Assembly: GCF_007858435.1 (NCBI RefSeq)
Contig: NZ_VIGW01000011.1
Span: forward strand, 37,901-101,900
Source: Tsukamurella asaccharolytica
GTDB taxonomy: Bacteria; Actinomycetota; Actinomycetes; Mycobacteriales; Mycobacteriaceae
DNA length: 64,000 nt
Direction of reading: 5' to 3'
The position numbers and the translations under genes were made by a program. Below, piece by piece: positions 8,476 through 19,791 of the stretch. Position 1 is the first letter of the stretch; every line of letters starts with the position of its first letter. Below the pieces are notes generated by a model, which saw only the letters and a program-made list of their open reading frames with translations, was not told the origin of the DNA and searched no databases.

Positions 8476-9533
8476 GCACCGAACTCGTCCTGCGCGGACT
8501 CACCAAGCGTTACGGAGCCGACACCGTGCTGCGGGACGTCGACCTGACGGTTCCGGCGGGTTCGATCACCGCCGTCGTCGGGCCGTCCGGGTCGGGCAAG
8601 ACCACGCTGCTCCGGCTGGTCGCCGGATTCGCGCGGCCCGACGCCGGGAGTGTCCGGCTCGGCGACCGCGACCTCGCCTCCGGCGCAACCTGGGTCGCCG
8701 CGCATCGGCGCGGCGTCGGGTACGTCGCGCAGGACGGCGCGCTGTTCCCGCACCTCTCGGTCGCGCGCAACATCGCCTTCGGCATGGGCGCCTCGCTGCC
8801 GGTGCGCCGGCGAGCCGCGTCCGCACGGGTCGGCGAGCTCCTGGCGATGGTCTCGCTCGATCCCGCTCTGGCGCGGCGCTATCCGCACGAGCTGTCCGGC
8901 GGCCAGCAGCAACGCGTCGCGCTCGCGCGGGCCCTCGCGGGCAGCCCCCGGATCATGCTCCTGGACGAGTCCTTCTCCGCGCTCGACGCGGGCCTGCGGG
9001 TGGCGACCCGCGCCGCTGTCGCCGAGGTCCTCGGCGACGCGGGCATCACGACGGTGCTCGTCACCCACGACCAGGCGGAGGCCCTCTCCTTCGCCGATCA
9101 GGTCGCGGTGCTGCGCGGCGGTGTGCTGGAGCAAGTCGGTCCGCCGGCCGGGGTCTACGCGCGGCCCGCGTCCGAATCGGTCGCCCGGTTCCTCGGTGAC
9201 GTCGTCATGGTCGACGGCGCGCTCGACGGCGCCGCCGCCGAGACGGTGCTGGGGCGGATCCCCGTCGCCGGGACCGACGGTGCCACCCCGCCCGGCCCGG
9301 TGCCGCTGCTGCTGCGCCCCGAGCAGATCCGGATCGCGGGGGACGGCGTGCCCGCCACCGTCACCCGGGTCGAGTTCTTCGGGCCGGACGCCACCGTCGG
9401 CCTGCGACTCGCCGACGGGACGAGCATCGAGATCCGGCATCCCAGCACCGAACTGCCCGCGCACGGCGACGAGGTGCGGCTGCAGGTCGCGGGGGAGGCC
9501 GTGATCCTCGATCCGACTGCCGCTCAGTGGTAG
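8472..9533 (+). CDS. Ferric-iron ABC transporter ATP-binding protein
   Basis: This 353-residue ATPase powers the iron importer. Walker A is GPSGSGKTT (about residues 38-46), the Q-loop is in [13 protein letters not shown], the signature is [15 protein letters not shown], Walker B is [12 protein letters not shown], and the switch histidine is in [11 protein letters not shown]. The C-terminal extension (about 240-353) resembles the regulatory TOBE-like domain of FbpC/PotA ATPases. The ATG overlaps the permease stop (ATGA). The last ten bases overlap the 3' end of the convergent gene at 9524-10114. Confidence 0.95.
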   Translation: MSTELVLRGLTKRYGADTVLRDVDLTVPAGSITAVVGPSGSGKTTLLRLVAGFARPDAGSVRLGDRDLASGATWVAAHRRGVGYVAQDGALFPHLSVARNIAFGMGASLPVRRRAASARVGELLAMVSLDPALARRYPHELSGGQQQRVALARALAGSPRIMLLDESFSALDAGLRVATRAAVAEVLGDAGITTVLVTHDQAEALSFADQVAVLRGGVLEQVGPPAGVYARPASESVARFLGDVVMVDGALDGAAAETVLGRIPVAGTDGATPPGPVPLLLRPEQIRIAGDGVPATVTRVEFFGPDATVGLRLADGTSIEIRHPSTELPAHGDEVRLQVAGEAVILDPTAAQW

Positions 9534-10114
9534 ACGAGGAGCTGCACCGTCGCCGGATCGAGGTCGTTCGGGTAGTAGATGCCCTCGTAACAGAATCCGA
9601 GGCGATCGCGGATCGCGAGCTCGGTGATCGACTCGAAGTTAATGTCCTCGCCGTCGTGGTCGCGCTCGAACGGGAGTCGATCGCCGTCCTCGTCGATCAG
9701 ACCGTCGTCGGCGGAGCCGCTCAAGGTCCGGACGAGCGAGCCATCGCGCCACCGGGCGAATCCGCCCAGACCGACGACCGAGTGGAGGAGGAAGGCGTCG
9801 ACGTCGTGGGTGCCGATGAGGTTCCATCCCCAGTCGTCGATCGCCTCGCTGATCCAGCCGATCGCGTCGTCGAATGCTGCGATGATCAGGTCTCCGTACA
9901 CGCCGACCGCGATCTCGCCGTCCCGCGAGTAGACGTCGTGCCCGAGGTCGCCGGTGCGATGCGACCGCCGTCGCCGTCCCCACGAGCGCTTGCCGAGGAT
10001 CTCCGTCGCCAGCGCGTCGGATGCGGCCACGTCCAGCGGCGGCAGGTCCCGCAGCAGCGCCGCCGGGTCGGTCGCCGGAGGGCAGGCCACGATGAAATTG
10101 CACTTCATTCCCAT
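9524..10114 (-). CDS. Conserved hypothetical protein
   Basis: This 196-residue soluble protein is not recognised with confidence. It has a composed, non-repetitive sequence with MKCNFIVACPPATDP at the start, IIAAFDDAIGWISEA in the middle, an acidic DGLIDEDGDRLPFE stretch, and a terminal [17 protein letters not shown]. It reads like an intact cytoplasmic protein, and codon use matches its neighbours. The ATG at 10114 is preceded at 7 nt by TACCTT, a TANNNT -10 box, so it looks leaderless and monocistronic. It converges on and overlaps the iron ATPase by 10 bp. Confidence 0.72.
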   Translation of the reverse strand: MGMKCNFIVACPPATDPAALLRDLPPLDVAASDALATEILGKRSWGRRRRSHRTGDLGHDVYSRDGEIAVGVYGDLIIAAFDDAIGWISEAIDDWGWNLIGTHDVDAFLLHSVVGLGGFARWRDGSLVRTLSGSADDGLIDEDGDRLPFERDHDGEDINFESITELAIRDRLGFCYEGIYYPNDLDPATVQLLVYH

Positions 10115-10121
10115 GGCGGCG

Positions 10122-10127
10122 AAGGTA
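10122..10127 (-). promoter_or_regulatory. -10 box of the gene at 9524-10114 (leaderless)
   Basis: TACCTT on the minus strand ends 7 nt before the ATG at 10114 and fits the TANNNT leaderless pattern seen repeatedly in this window. Confidence 0.5.
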
Positions 10128-10181
10128 TCGGCGCGACCTTGCGAGCGGCTTGGCGGATGCCAGCGGCGCCGTGTTCCGGAG

Positions 10182-12155
10182 TCAGCTGCCGCCGAGCACG
10201 ACGCCCTCGCGGCGCGGATCCGCGCCGCCGGCGTAGACGTCGCCCTGCTTGACGATCGCCGAGAGTCCCGACACCTGCGGCGCGAGGTCGAGCGTGTGCC
10301 CGAGGGTGCGCAGCTGCTCGACGACCTTGCGGCCCTCGTCGGTGTTCAGCGTCGGATGCGCGCTGTCCACGTTCGTCTTCGGGCTGTTCGCCGCGCCGAA
10401 GTTCGCCAGCCCGACGGCCTGCTGCGGGTTCAGCTTCCAGTCGGTCAGGCCGATGATCGTCTTGATCACGTACTGGATGATGACGGCGCCGCCGGGGGAG
10501 CCCAGCGCGCCGATCGCGTCGCCGCGGGCCCCGTCCGTGCCGCGGCCGAAGAGGATCGTCGGCGACATCGAGCTGCGCGGACGCTTGTTCGGTTGCACCC
10601 GGTTCGCTACCGGCTGCCCGGCCGAATCGATGGGCTCCGCGGAGAAGTCGGTGAGCTGATTGTTGAGCAGGAAACCGTCGACCATGTGGTACGAGCCGAA
10701 GGCCGACTCGACGGTGGTGGTCATCGACGCGACGTTGCCCGCCTTGTCGAGCACCGTGATGTGGCTGGTGCCGTGCTCGGGCGTGGTCGTCACGCCCGGT
10801 GTGGCGGTGGGGAACTCGCCCGGCTTCGCGGTGCCCATCGTCTTGGTCCGGTCGATCAGCTTGGCGCGCCCCTCGAGGTAGGCGGGATCCACCAGGGCGG
10901 CGGGGGAGCCGCCGGGCAACGGGATGAAGTCGGGGTCGGCGATGTACTTGTCGCGGTCGGCGTAGGCGAGGCGCTCGGCCTCGGAGATCAGGTGGATCGC
11001 CTCCGCGGTGGGGATGCCGCCGTCGGGGCCGGGGTCGCCGCCGTGCACCGCATCCGGCCCGAGCTTCGACAGGTCGAAGGAGTTGAGGATGCCGAGCGCC
11101 TGCGCCACGGTGATCCCGCCGGAGGAGGGAGCGGGCATGCCGCACAGCTCACGATCGCGGTACGGCGTGCACACGGCCTCTCGCGTCTTCACCGCGTACC
11201 GGGCTAGGTCCTCCACGGTCATCGTGCCCGCCGTGCGGCCGCCGGTGGTATCACGCACCGAGGCGACGATCGCCTCGGCGATCGGACCCGTGTAGAAGGC
11301 CTTGGCGCCCTCGGAAGCGATGGCGCCCAGGGTCTTCGCGTACGCGGGGTTGGTGAGCTTGACGCCCGCCTTCTTCGGCGCGCCGTCGGGCTCGAGGAAG
11401 TAGCCCCGCAGCTCCGCGTCGTTGGCGAAGTTCTTCGCCTCGTCGGCGATGGCGCCGGCCAGGCGTGGGCTGATCTCGAAGCCGTCGTCGGCGATCCGCA
11501 CGGCGGGATCGAACAGCTCGCGCCAGGTCTTGCTGCCGTGCTCGCCGTGGACCGCCTCCAGGAGGCGCAGCGCGCCGGGCACGCCGATCGCGCGGCCGGA
11601 GGAGCGGGCGTCGGGCTGGGGCACCGTCCGGTCGGTCGGGGAGATCCAGCGGAGGTAGTTCTCGTCGGCGCTCGCGGGCGCCGTCTCGCGGCCGTCGTAC
11701 GCCTGCACCTTCTTCGACTTCGCGTCGTAGTACAGCAGGAAGGCGCCGCCGGCGATGCCCGAGGACTGCGGTTCGACGAGCCCGAGCACCGTCTGCGCCG
11801 CGACGAGCGCGTCGGCCGCGCTGCCGCCCTGTTCGAGCACCTCGCACGCCGCTTTCGTGGCGATCGGGTTCGCGGTGGCGACGCCGTAGTCCTTGGTGTG
11901 TGTCACGGGCAGACCGGACCGGTAGCCGGACGCCCCTTCCGGATTGGTGCTGATGTCCCTGGGGCCGCCGGGCACCGCGGTTTCGGACGGCCGGTACATG
12001 GTGCCGGTGGGCCCGGTCGCGTCGCAGCCTCCCGCCGCGATCGTCACCGACGACGGTCCGCCGGACGCCCCGCCGTCGGAGCCGGAGGTGCCGCACGCGG
12101 TGAGCGCGAGAGGAATGACGACTGCGGCGACGGCCGCCGACCTGAGACGGTGCAT
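10182..12155 (-). CDS. ggt: Gamma-glutamyltransferase (lipoprotein)
   Basis: This N-terminal nucleophile hydrolase cleaves the gamma-glutamyl bond of glutathione-like compounds or transfers it to acceptors. The 657-residue precursor starts with a lipoprotein signal (ALTACG, Cys near residue 21), so it acts outside the membrane. Typical segments are NPIATKAACEVLEQGGSAADA, the autoprocessing/catalytic threonine in EHGTSHITVLD (about residue 462), NNQLTDFS and the oxyanion-region GSPGGAVIIQYV. The ATG at 12155 is chosen because GGAGG lies 5 nt upstream. Its mycolate-family substrate may be another gamma-glutamyl compound, because most of these bacteria make mycothiol instead of glutathione. Confidence 0.94.
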   Translation of the reverse strand: MHRLRSAAVAAVVIPLALTACGTSGSDGGASGGPSSVTIAAGGCDATGPTGTMYRPSETAVPGGPRDISTNPEGASGYRSGLPVTHTKDYGVATANPIATKAACEVLEQGGSAADALVAAQTVLGLVEPQSSGIAGGAFLLYYDAKSKKVQAYDGRETAPASADENYLRWISPTDRTVPQPDARSSGRAIGVPGALRLLEAVHGEHGSKTWRELFDPAVRIADDGFEISPRLAGAIADEAKNFANDAELRGYFLEPDGAPKKAGVKLTNPAYAKTLGAIASEGAKAFYTGPIAEAIVASVRDTTGGRTAGTMTVEDLARYAVKTREAVCTPYRDRELCGMPAPSSGGITVAQALGILNSFDLSKLGPDAVHGGDPGPDGGIPTAEAIHLISEAERLAYADRDKYIADPDFIPLPGGSPAALVDPAYLEGRAKLIDRTKTMGTAKPGEFPTATPGVTTTPEHGTSHITVLDKAGNVASMTTTVESAFGSYHMVDGFLLNNQLTDFSAEPIDSAGQPVANRVQPNKRPRSSMSPTILFGRGTDGARGDAIGALGSPGGAVIIQYVIKTIIGLTDWKLNPQQAVGLANFGAANSPKTNVDSAHPTLNTDEGRKVVEQLRTLGHTLDLAPQVSGLSAIVKQGDVYAGGADPRREGVVLGGS

Positions 12156-12230
12156 AGCGGCCTCCACGAGAATCGGATCACCCGGAACGTAACACCGGTC
12201 GGTGACGCCGCGCGAAGGATTCGCGGGACG

Positions 12231-12704
12231 TCAGCGGAACGAGGCGTCCGGCACCGTCGGCGGGCACACGCCGCCCGCGGGGGCGGCGAGTTCGAAGTGC
12301 CACCACTCGTTGTCGAAGGTGCGGCACAGGCCCCAGCGGTTCCCGTTGGCCTGCAACCAGGCGGCGCTCTGCCACGGCCCGACATCGATCGCCTGGCCGC
12401 TGACGTGCGTGGACTCGGCGGGTGGGAGCACCCAGCGCCGGGCCGCCGCGGGGGAGCCGTACCGGGCGAGACCGTCCTCCCACAGCCACTGCTGCTGGCC
12501 CCACGAGCGCGTGCCCGACGTGATGCTGAGCACCACGCCGTTCGCCGCGGCGGCACGGTGGGCCGCCGAGTAGGCCTCCGCGAGGGCGGGATCGAGTCCC
12601 GCGGTGCCGGGCACGGTGTCGGCCGAGGCCGCCGGGGCCACCAGCGCCGTCGCCGCCACGGCGAGGGCGGCGGCGATAACGGCGGCGGTACGGGGGATCG
12701 GCAT
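12231..12704 (-). CDS. Secreted M15-family D-alanyl-D-alanine carboxypeptidase
   Basis: This 157-residue exported protein has a signal peptide (MPIPRTAAV then an alanine-rich core ending ASADT) and an M15/VanY zinc peptidase domain. The zinc motif SxHxxGxAxD is STHVSGQAIDVG and the catalytic/zinc end is NEWWHFEL. Such enzymes trim the terminal D-alanine of peptidoglycan stems. The start is set at ATG 12704, not at upstream in-frame codons, because the signal peptide begins there and a -10 box (TAGAGT) lies 7 nt upstream. The protein is short for the family but has all metal ligands. Confidence 0.88.
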   Translation of the reverse strand: MPIPRTAAVIAAALAVAATALVAPAASADTVPGTAGLDPALAEAYSAAHRAAAANGVVLSITSGTRSWGQQQWLWEDGLARYGSPAAARRWVLPPAESTHVSGQAIDVGPWQSAAWLQANGNRWGLCRTFDNEWWHFELAAPAGGVCPPTVPDASFR

Positions 12705-12711
12705 GACGGCC

Positions 12712-12717
12712 ACTCTA
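12712..12717 (-). promoter_or_regulatory. -10 box of the M15 peptidase gene (leaderless)
   Basis: TAGAGT on the minus strand ends 7 nt before the ATG at 12704. It supports that start and a leaderless transcript. Confidence 0.6.
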
Positions 12718-12779
12718 TGCGGTAGCCGATACCCCACGGACGGCCTCCCGAGACCACCGCGCGAAACGGGCACGATGGC

Positions 12780-12785
12780 TAGTCT
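12780..12785 (+). promoter_or_regulatory. -10 box of the rapZ-yvcK operon
   Basis: TAGTCT fits TANNNT. Transcription would start near 12792, giving a leader of about 26 nt that carries the strong Shine-Dalgarno AGGAGGAG (12805-12812) before the rapZ GTG. Confidence 0.5.
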
Positions 12786-12817
12786 GGAGCGGTACCGACG
12801 AGCCAGGAGGAGGGCCC

Positions 12818-13747
12818 GTGCGCCCGACGGGGAATCCGGACGACCGCGCCGAGGAGCGGACCGTCGGCGAACACCGCAGCGATGGCCCCATGGACGTGCT
12901 CCTGGTGACCGGCCTGTCCGGTGCCGGCCGCGGCACCGCGGCCAAGGTGCTCGAGGACCTCGGCTGGTACGTCGCCGACAACCTGCCGCCCGCCTTGATC
13001 AGCAGCATGGTCGACATCTCGCTGGCCGACGAGTCCCGGATCCACCGCTTGTGCATCGTGACCGACGTGCGCAGCCGCACCTTCACCGGCGATTTCGCGA
13101 ACATCCGACGGGAGTTGGCGGAGAAGGACATCGAACCCCGCGTGCTCTTCCTCGACGCCTCCGACGAGACGCTGATCCGGCGGTTCGAGCAGGTGCGCCG
13201 CAAGCACCCGCTGCAGGGCAGCGGCACCCTCGCCGAGGGCATCGCCGCCGAGCGCCGCATTCTGCAGCCGATCCGCTCGACCGCCGACCTCGTGCTCGAA
13301 ACCTCGACCCTGTCGGTGGCGCGGCTGCGCGAGACGATCGAGAACTCCTTCCGCACCCTGCGCACCGGCACGATCACCGTCACCGTCGAATCGTTCGGTT
13401 TCAAGAACGGGATCCTGCTGGACGCCGACATGGTGCTCGACGTGCGGTTCCTCCCGAACCCGTTCTGGGTGCCCGAGCTGCGCCCGCTCAACGGCCTTAC
13501 CGACGAGGTCTCGGGGTACGTCCTGGGGCAGCCCGGCGCGTCCGACTTCCTCGACACCTACGCGCAGCTACTGGACCCGCTGCTCGCCGGTTACCGCCGC
13601 GAGGGCAAGACCTACCTCACCGTGGGCATCGGGTGCACCGGCGGCAAGCATCGCAGCGTCGCGATGGCCGAGGAGCTGGTGCGGCGGCTCGACGGCCGGC
13701 CGGGCATCGAAGTCCGTGCCGCGCATCGGGATCTGGGGCTCGAATGA
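12818..13747 (+). CDS. rapZ: RapZ family nucleotide-binding protein
   Basis: The product is a 309-residue P-loop protein of the RapZ/YvcJ family. In Escherichia coli RapZ is an RNase adaptor controlling glucosamine-6-phosphate synthase; the actinobacterial role is less clear. The loop VTGLSGAGRGTA replaces the usual Walker lysine by arginine, as I recall it also does in M. tuberculosis Rv1421. The family hallmarks DNLPPALI, SFGFKNG, DVRFLPNPFW and the C-terminal IGCTGGKHRSVAMAE are all present. GTG start with an excellent Shine-Dalgarno. The stop overlaps yvcK (ATGA), which is the conserved rapZ-yvcK-whiA order. Confidence 0.97.
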   Translation: MRPTGNPDDRAEERTVGEHRSDGPMDVLLVTGLSGAGRGTAAKVLEDLGWYVADNLPPALISSMVDISLADESRIHRLCIVTDVRSRTFTGDFANIRRELAEKDIEPRVLFLDASDETLIRRFEQVRRKHPLQGSGTLAEGIAAERRILQPIRSTADLVLETSTLSVARLRETIENSFRTLRTGTITVTVESFGFKNGILLDADMVLDVRFLPNPFWVPELRPLNGLTDEVSGYVLGQPGASDFLDTYAQLLDPLLAGYRREGKTYLTVGIGCTGGKHRSVAMAEELVRRLDGRPGIEVRAAHRDLGLE

Positions 13748-14706
13748 CGGCGCTGAAGCTGGCCTCCCTCGGCGGCGGCCACGGACTGTTCGCGACGCTG
13801 CGCGCGGGCCGCGCGTTGAGCGCGGAGATCACGGCCATCGTGACGGTCGCCGACGACGGCGGGTCCTCGGGCCGGCTGCGCAGCGAGCTCGGCATCATCC
13901 CGCCCGGCGACCTGCGCATGGCGCTGGCGGCGCTCATGCCCGACGACGACCGCGGCGAGTTCTGGGCGGGCATCCTGCAGCACCGTTTCGGCGGCGGCGG
14001 CGCGATGGCCGGGCATCCCGTCGGGAACCTGCTTCTGGCCGGCCTGTGCGAGGTCCTGGGCGACCCCGTCGACGCGCTCGACGCGATCGTCGACCGGTTC
14101 GGGGTCCAGGGGCGCGTCCTGCCGATGGTGCCGGGGCCCCTGCGGATCGAGGCCGACGTGACGGGGCTCGAGGACGACCCGCGCCTGTCGCGCGTGATCC
14201 GCGGGCAGGTCGCCGTGGCGGTGACCCCCGGGAAGGTGCGCCGGGTCCGGCTGCAGCCCGCGAACCCCGAGGCGTGCGTCGAGGCGGTGGAGGCGATCAT
14301 GGCGGCCGACGTGGTCACGCTCGGCCCGGGCTCCTGGTTCAGCTCCGTCATCCCGCACGTGCTGGTGCCCGAGCAATTGGACGCGCTGCGGCGCACGAGC
14401 GCCCGGCGGGTGCTGATCCTGAACCTGGCGCCCGAGCCCGAGGAGACCGGCGGCTATTCCCCGGAGCGGCACCTGCACGTGCTGGCCGCCCATGCCGACG
14501 GTCTGCGCTTCGACGACGTCCTCGTCGACGCCCGGACGGTGCCCCCGGGCGCGGAGCGCGAGCACCTCATCCGAGCCACCGCGCTCCTGGGTGCGACGCC
14601 GCACTTCGTGGACGTCGGGGTGCCCGGGACGCACCAGCACGACCCCGAGGCGCTGGCAGCCGCGATCGCCGAAGTGACCTACAGTGAACTCTTGGACCGC
14701 GAATAG
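13744..14706 (+). CDS. yvcK: YvcK/CuvA-like UDP-sugar-binding protein
   Basis: This 320-residue protein of the YvcK/CofD-like family (CuvA in mycobacteria) binds UDP-N-acetylglucosamine and links carbon metabolism to cell-wall synthesis. Recognisable segments are the N-terminal GGGHGLFATLRAGR, VTVADDGGSSGRLR, PPGDLRMALAAL, GHPVGNLLLAGL and GPGSWFSSVIPHVLV. The ATG overlaps the rapZ stop. It ends 57 nt before whiA. It is followed by a T-rich stretch (14709-14755) with no convincing terminator, so read-through into whiA is likely. Confidence 0.96.
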   Translation: MTALKLASLGGGHGLFATLRAGRALSAEITAIVTVADDGGSSGRLRSELGIIPPGDLRMALAALMPDDDRGEFWAGILQHRFGGGGAMAGHPVGNLLLAGLCEVLGDPVDALDAIVDRFGVQGRVLPMVPGPLRIEADVTGLEDDPRLSRVIRGQVAVAVTPGKVRRVRLQPANPEACVEAVEAIMAADVVTLGPGSWFSSVIPHVLVPEQLDALRRTSARRVLILNLAPEPEETGGYSPERHLHVLAAHADGLRFDDVLVDARTVPPGAEREHLIRATALLGATPHFVDVGVPGTHQHDPEALAAAIAEVTYSELLDRE

Positions 14707-14763
14707 TCAACCTTTTCCTTTCCCGCCCGATGTAGTCGACATTTTCCCTAGGAGGGTCCAGCT

Positions 14764-16879
<2,116 letters not shown>

Positions 16880-16880
<1 letters not shown>

Positions 16881-18118
16881 TGACCGTTTCCACTCTTTCC
16901 GACCTGCTGGCCGAGGGCGTCGAGGGACGCACCGTCCTGGTCCGCAGCGACCTGAACGTGCCGCTCGACGACGACGGCACCATCACCGACGCCGGTCGCA
17001 TCATCGCTTCGGTCCCCACGCTGAAGGCCCTCGCCGAGGCCGGGGCGAAGGTGATCGTCGCCGCGCACCTGGGCCGCCCGAAGGGCGCGCCCGACCCGAA
17101 GTTCTCCCTCGCGCCGGTCGCGAAGGAACTGGGGGAGCGCCTGGGCCGCAACGTCCAGCTCGCCGGCGACGTCGTGGGTCAGGATGCGCTCGCGCGCGCC
17201 GAGGGTCTCACCGACGGTGACGTCCTCCTCCTCGAGAACGTGCGCTTCGACCCGCGCGAGACCAGCAAGGACGACGCCGAGCGCCAGGCGCTCGCCCGCG
17301 ACCTCGCGGAGCTCATCGACGTCTCATCCCACGCCGGTGAGGGAGCCTTCGTCTCCGACGGCTTCGGCGTCGTGCACCGCAAGCAGGCCTCCGTCTTCGA
17401 TGTCGCCACGCTGCTCCCGGCCTACGCCGGCGGCCTCGTCGACGCCGAGGTGCGGGTCCTCGCGCAGCTGACGGAGAACCCGTCGCGGCCCTACGCCGTG
17501 GTCCTCGGCGGCTCCAAGGTCTCCGACAAGCTCGGCGTCATCCGTGCGCTCGCCCCCAAGGTCGACACCCTGGTCATCGGCGGCGGCATGGCGTTCACCT
17601 TCCTCGCCGCGCAGGGCTACTCCGTGGGCGCCTCGCTGCTGCAGGAGGACCAGATCGGGACCTGCAAGCAGCTGCTCGAGGAGTTCGGCGACGTGCTGCA
17701 CCTGCCGATCGACGTGGTGGTCGCGGACGCCTTCGCCGCCGACGCCGCACACAAGACCGTCGCCGCGGACGCCATCGAGGACGGTTGGATGGGCCTCGAC
17801 ATCGGCCCCGAGTCCGCGCAGCGCTTCGGCTCCGTGCTCGCGCAGGCCAAGACGGTCTTCTGGAACGGCCCCATGGGCGTCTTCGAGTTCCCGGCCTTCG
17901 CGGCCGGCACGAAGGCCGTGGCCGAGTCGGTCATCACGGCGACGCGCAACGGCGCGTTCACCGTGGTGGGCGGCGGCGACTCGGCCGCGGCCGTGCGCAC
18001 GCTCGGTCTCGATGAGGACGGCTTCAGCCACATCTCCACCGGCGGCGGCGCGTCGCTGGAGTACCTCGAGGGCAAGGAGCTTCCGGGCCTGAAGGTGCTG
18101 GACAGGGGTGACGCATGA
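16880..18118 (+). CDS. pgk: Phosphoglycerate kinase
   Basis: The enzyme transfers phosphate from 1,3-bisphosphoglycerate to ADP. The 412-residue protein shows the substrate-binding start [12 protein letters not shown], the arginine/lysine region [32 protein letters not shown], and the C-terminal nucleotide-site segments [12 protein letters not shown] and [12 protein letters not shown] overlaps the gap stop by one base, and its own stop overlaps tpiA (ATGA). Length is normal for the family. Confidence 0.99.
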
Positions 18119-18897
18119 GTCGTAAGCCGCTCATCGCCGGCAACTGGAAGATGAACCTCAACCACCTCGAGGCGATCGCGGTGGTGCAGAAGTTGGCCTT
18201 CGCGCTGCCGGACAAGTACTTCGCGCACGTCGACGTGACGGTGATCCCGCCGTTCACAGACCTGCGCTCGGTGCAGACGGCCGTCGACGGCGACGACCTG
18301 AAGATCACGTACGGCGCCCAGGACCTCTCGCCGCACGACTCCGGCGCGTACACCGGCGACATCTCCGGAGCCTTCCTCGCCAAGCTCGGCTGCACCTACG
18401 TGATCGTCGGGCACAGCGAGCGCCGCACGATCCACGGCGAGACGAACGAGATCGTGCTGGCCAAGACCAAGGCGGCGCTGCGGCACGGCCTGACGCCGAT
18501 CGTGTGCATCGGCGAGGGGCTCGATATCCGCGAGCAGGGCACCCACGTCGAGTACAACGTGGAGCAGCTCCGCGGCTCGCTCGCCGGGCTCACCGCCGAA
18601 GAGCTCTCCGCGACGGTCATCGCGTACGAGCCCGTCTGGGCGATCGGCACCGGCAAGGTGGCGACCCCGCAGGACGCGCAGGAGGTGTGCGCCGCGGTGC
18701 GTGGGACCATCGCCGAGCTCGGCGGCGCTGACGTGGCCGCGGGGATCCGCGTGCTCTACGGCGGTTCGGTGTCCAGCAAGAACGTGGGCGAGCTCGTCGC
18801 GCAGCCCGACGTGGACGGCGGTCTCGTGGGCGGGGCATCGCTCAAGCCCGACGAGTTCGCCGCGCTCAGCGCGATCGCGGCCGGCGGGCCGCTGTAG
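18115..18897 (+). CDS. tpiA: Triosephosphate isomerase
   Basis: TpiA interconverts dihydroxyacetone phosphate and glyceraldehyde 3-phosphate. The 260-residue TIM barrel starts with the catalytic lysine in [10 protein letters not shown]. It has the catalytic histidine in VGHSERR, the glutamate in [12 protein letters not shown] (loop 6), and ends with the phosphate-binding [10 protein letters not shown] and VGGASL. It is the last gene of the gap-pgk-tpiA unit. In M. tuberculosis, as I recall, ppc can follow in this region; here tpiA is followed directly by secG. Confidence 0.99.
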   Translation: MSRKPLIAGNWKMNLNHLEAIAVVQKLAFALPDKYFAHVDVTVIPPFTDLRSVQTAVDGDDLKITYGAQDLSPHDSGAYTGDISGAFLAKLGCTYVIVGHSERRTIHGETNEIVLAKTKAALRHGLTPIVCIGEGLDIREQGTHVEYNVEQLRGSLAGLTAEELSATVIAYEPVWAIGTGKVATPQDAQEVCAAVRGTIAELGGADVAAGIRVLYGGSVSSKNVGELVAQPDVDGGLVGGASLKPDEFAALSAIAAGGPL

Positions 18898-18940
18898 CCC
18901 GACGCGCGCACGCCCTGAACGACCGACGCCGACCGGAAGG

Positions 18941-18946
18941 TACACT
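18941..18946 (+). promoter_or_regulatory. -10 box of secG (leaderless)
   Basis: TACACT ends 8 nt before the secG GTG, with no Shine-Dalgarno sequence between them. This suggests an independent leaderless promoter downstream of tpiA. Confidence 0.55.
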
Positions 18947-18954
18947 GGATCCTC

Positions 18955-19200
18955 GTGGAAACATTGCAGCTGGTGCTGAAGATCGCCATCCTCGTGCTGA
19001 GCCTCGTGCTGGTGGTGCTCGTCCTGCTCCACCGCGGTAAGGGCGGCGGCCTGTCGTCGCTGTTCGGCGGCGGCGTGCAGTCGTCGTTGTCGGGCTCGTC
19101 GGTGGTGGAGAAGAACCTCGACCGGGTGACGATCTTCGTCGGGATCATCTGGACTGTGTGCATCGTCGGCGTCACCCTGAGCATCAAGCTCACGACCTGA
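18955..19200 (+). CDS. secG: Preprotein translocase subunit SecG
   Basis: This 81-residue accessory subunit of the SecYEG channel has two membrane segments (about residues 4-24 and 58-78). They are joined by a cytoplasmic loop with the family-typical glycine/serine stretch HRGKGGGLSSLFGGG and NLDRVTIFVG. GTG start, probably leaderless. A strong hairpin terminator follows 19 nt after the stop, closing this gene group. Confidence 0.95.
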   Translation: METLQLVLKIAILVLSLVLVVLVLLHRGKGGGLSSLFGGGVQSSLSGSSVVEKNLDRVTIFVGIIWTVCIVGVTLSIKLTT

Positions 19201-19219
19201 CGCGGTCGACCGTGCACGA

Positions 19220-19255
19220 ACGGCGCCTCGAACCCCCAGGGGTTCGGGGCGCCGT
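19220..19255 (+). terminator. Hairpin terminator after secG
   Basis: Two stacked perfect stems, ACGGCGCC/GGCGCCGT and CGAACCCC/GGGGTTCG, are separated by single bulged bases and a 2-nt tip. There is no U-tract, as is common for actinobacterial terminators. Confidence 0.75.
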
Positions 19256-19321
19256 CGTCGTTCCCGGGACCGGTGCCGGATCTCCGACCTCGGACGGACG
19301 ACGCGGACGATTCGGCGGCGG

Positions 19322-19327
19322 TACTGT
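19322..19327 (+). promoter_or_regulatory. -10 box of the gene at 19335 (leaderless)
   Basis: TACTGT ends 7 nt before the ATG at 19335, which has no Shine-Dalgarno sequence. This pins the start inside a longer open frame. Confidence 0.6.
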
Positions 19328-19334
19328 CGGGGCC

Positions 19335-19778
19335 ATGACGGAGGCGGTTGTGCTCGACGAGAAGGCGACGGTGCTGGCGTTCCTCGCGAACATGGCGGAC
19401 GGACGGGCGGAGGACGCCGTCGCCGCGTTCGCGGACGACGTGGTCTACACGAACGTGGGCCTAGCCACCCTGCGCGGGCGGGAGCGCGCGGCGCGCGTGA
19501 TCCGGCTGCTCGCGCACCCCGCCCTCGGCTTCGGCGTCGAGGTCACGTCCATCGCGTCCGACGGTGCCGTCGTGCTCACCGAGCGCATCGACGAGCTGCG
19601 GGTGGGTCCCTTGGCCGTCCGGTTCTGGGTGTGCGGCCGGTTCGACGTCCGGGACGGCAAGATCGCGCTGTGGCGGGACTACTTCGATAACCTGGACATC
19701 GCCAAGGGTGTCGTGCGAGGTGTGCTGGCGCTGGCGTTCCCCGGCGCGCAGCGCACGATGACGCCGCTGCAGCGCTGA
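19335..19778 (+). CDS. Limonene-1,2-epoxide hydrolase family protein (EphG-like)
   Basis: This 147-residue SnoaL/NTF2-fold protein resembles limonene-1,2-epoxide hydrolase and mycobacterial EphG. The Asp-Arg-Asp catalytic set of that family is visible: Arg-x-Asp in VLTERIDEL and the second aspartate in WRDYFDNLD. A steroid, lipid or terpene epoxide is a plausible substrate but is not determined by sequence. The ATG is set by the leaderless -10 box. It converges on the kinase operon, with 13 nt between the stops. Confidence 0.87.
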   Translation: MTEAVVLDEKATVLAFLANMADGRAEDAVAAFADDVVYTNVGLATLRGRERAARVIRLLAHPALGFGVEVTSIASDGAVVLTERIDELRVGPLAVRFWVCGRFDVRDGKIALWRDYFDNLDIAKGVVRGVLALAFPGAQRTMTPLQR

Positions 19779-19791
19779 GCCGTCTCGAGGA

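Noticed and set aside
10182-12167. GTG 12167 as the start of the gamma-glutamyltransferase
   Set aside because: It would place the GGAGG ribosome binding site inside the gene; ATG 12155 has correct spacing and begins the lipoprotein signal.
12900-12940. Degenerate Walker A (GLSGAGRG) in RapZ as evidence of inactivation
   Set aside because: The same loop, as I recall it, is present in the M. tuberculosis homologue, so it is a lineage trait and not damage.
14709-14755. Terminator between yvcK and whiA
   Set aside because: The stretch is T-rich but has no stem, so it does not qualify.
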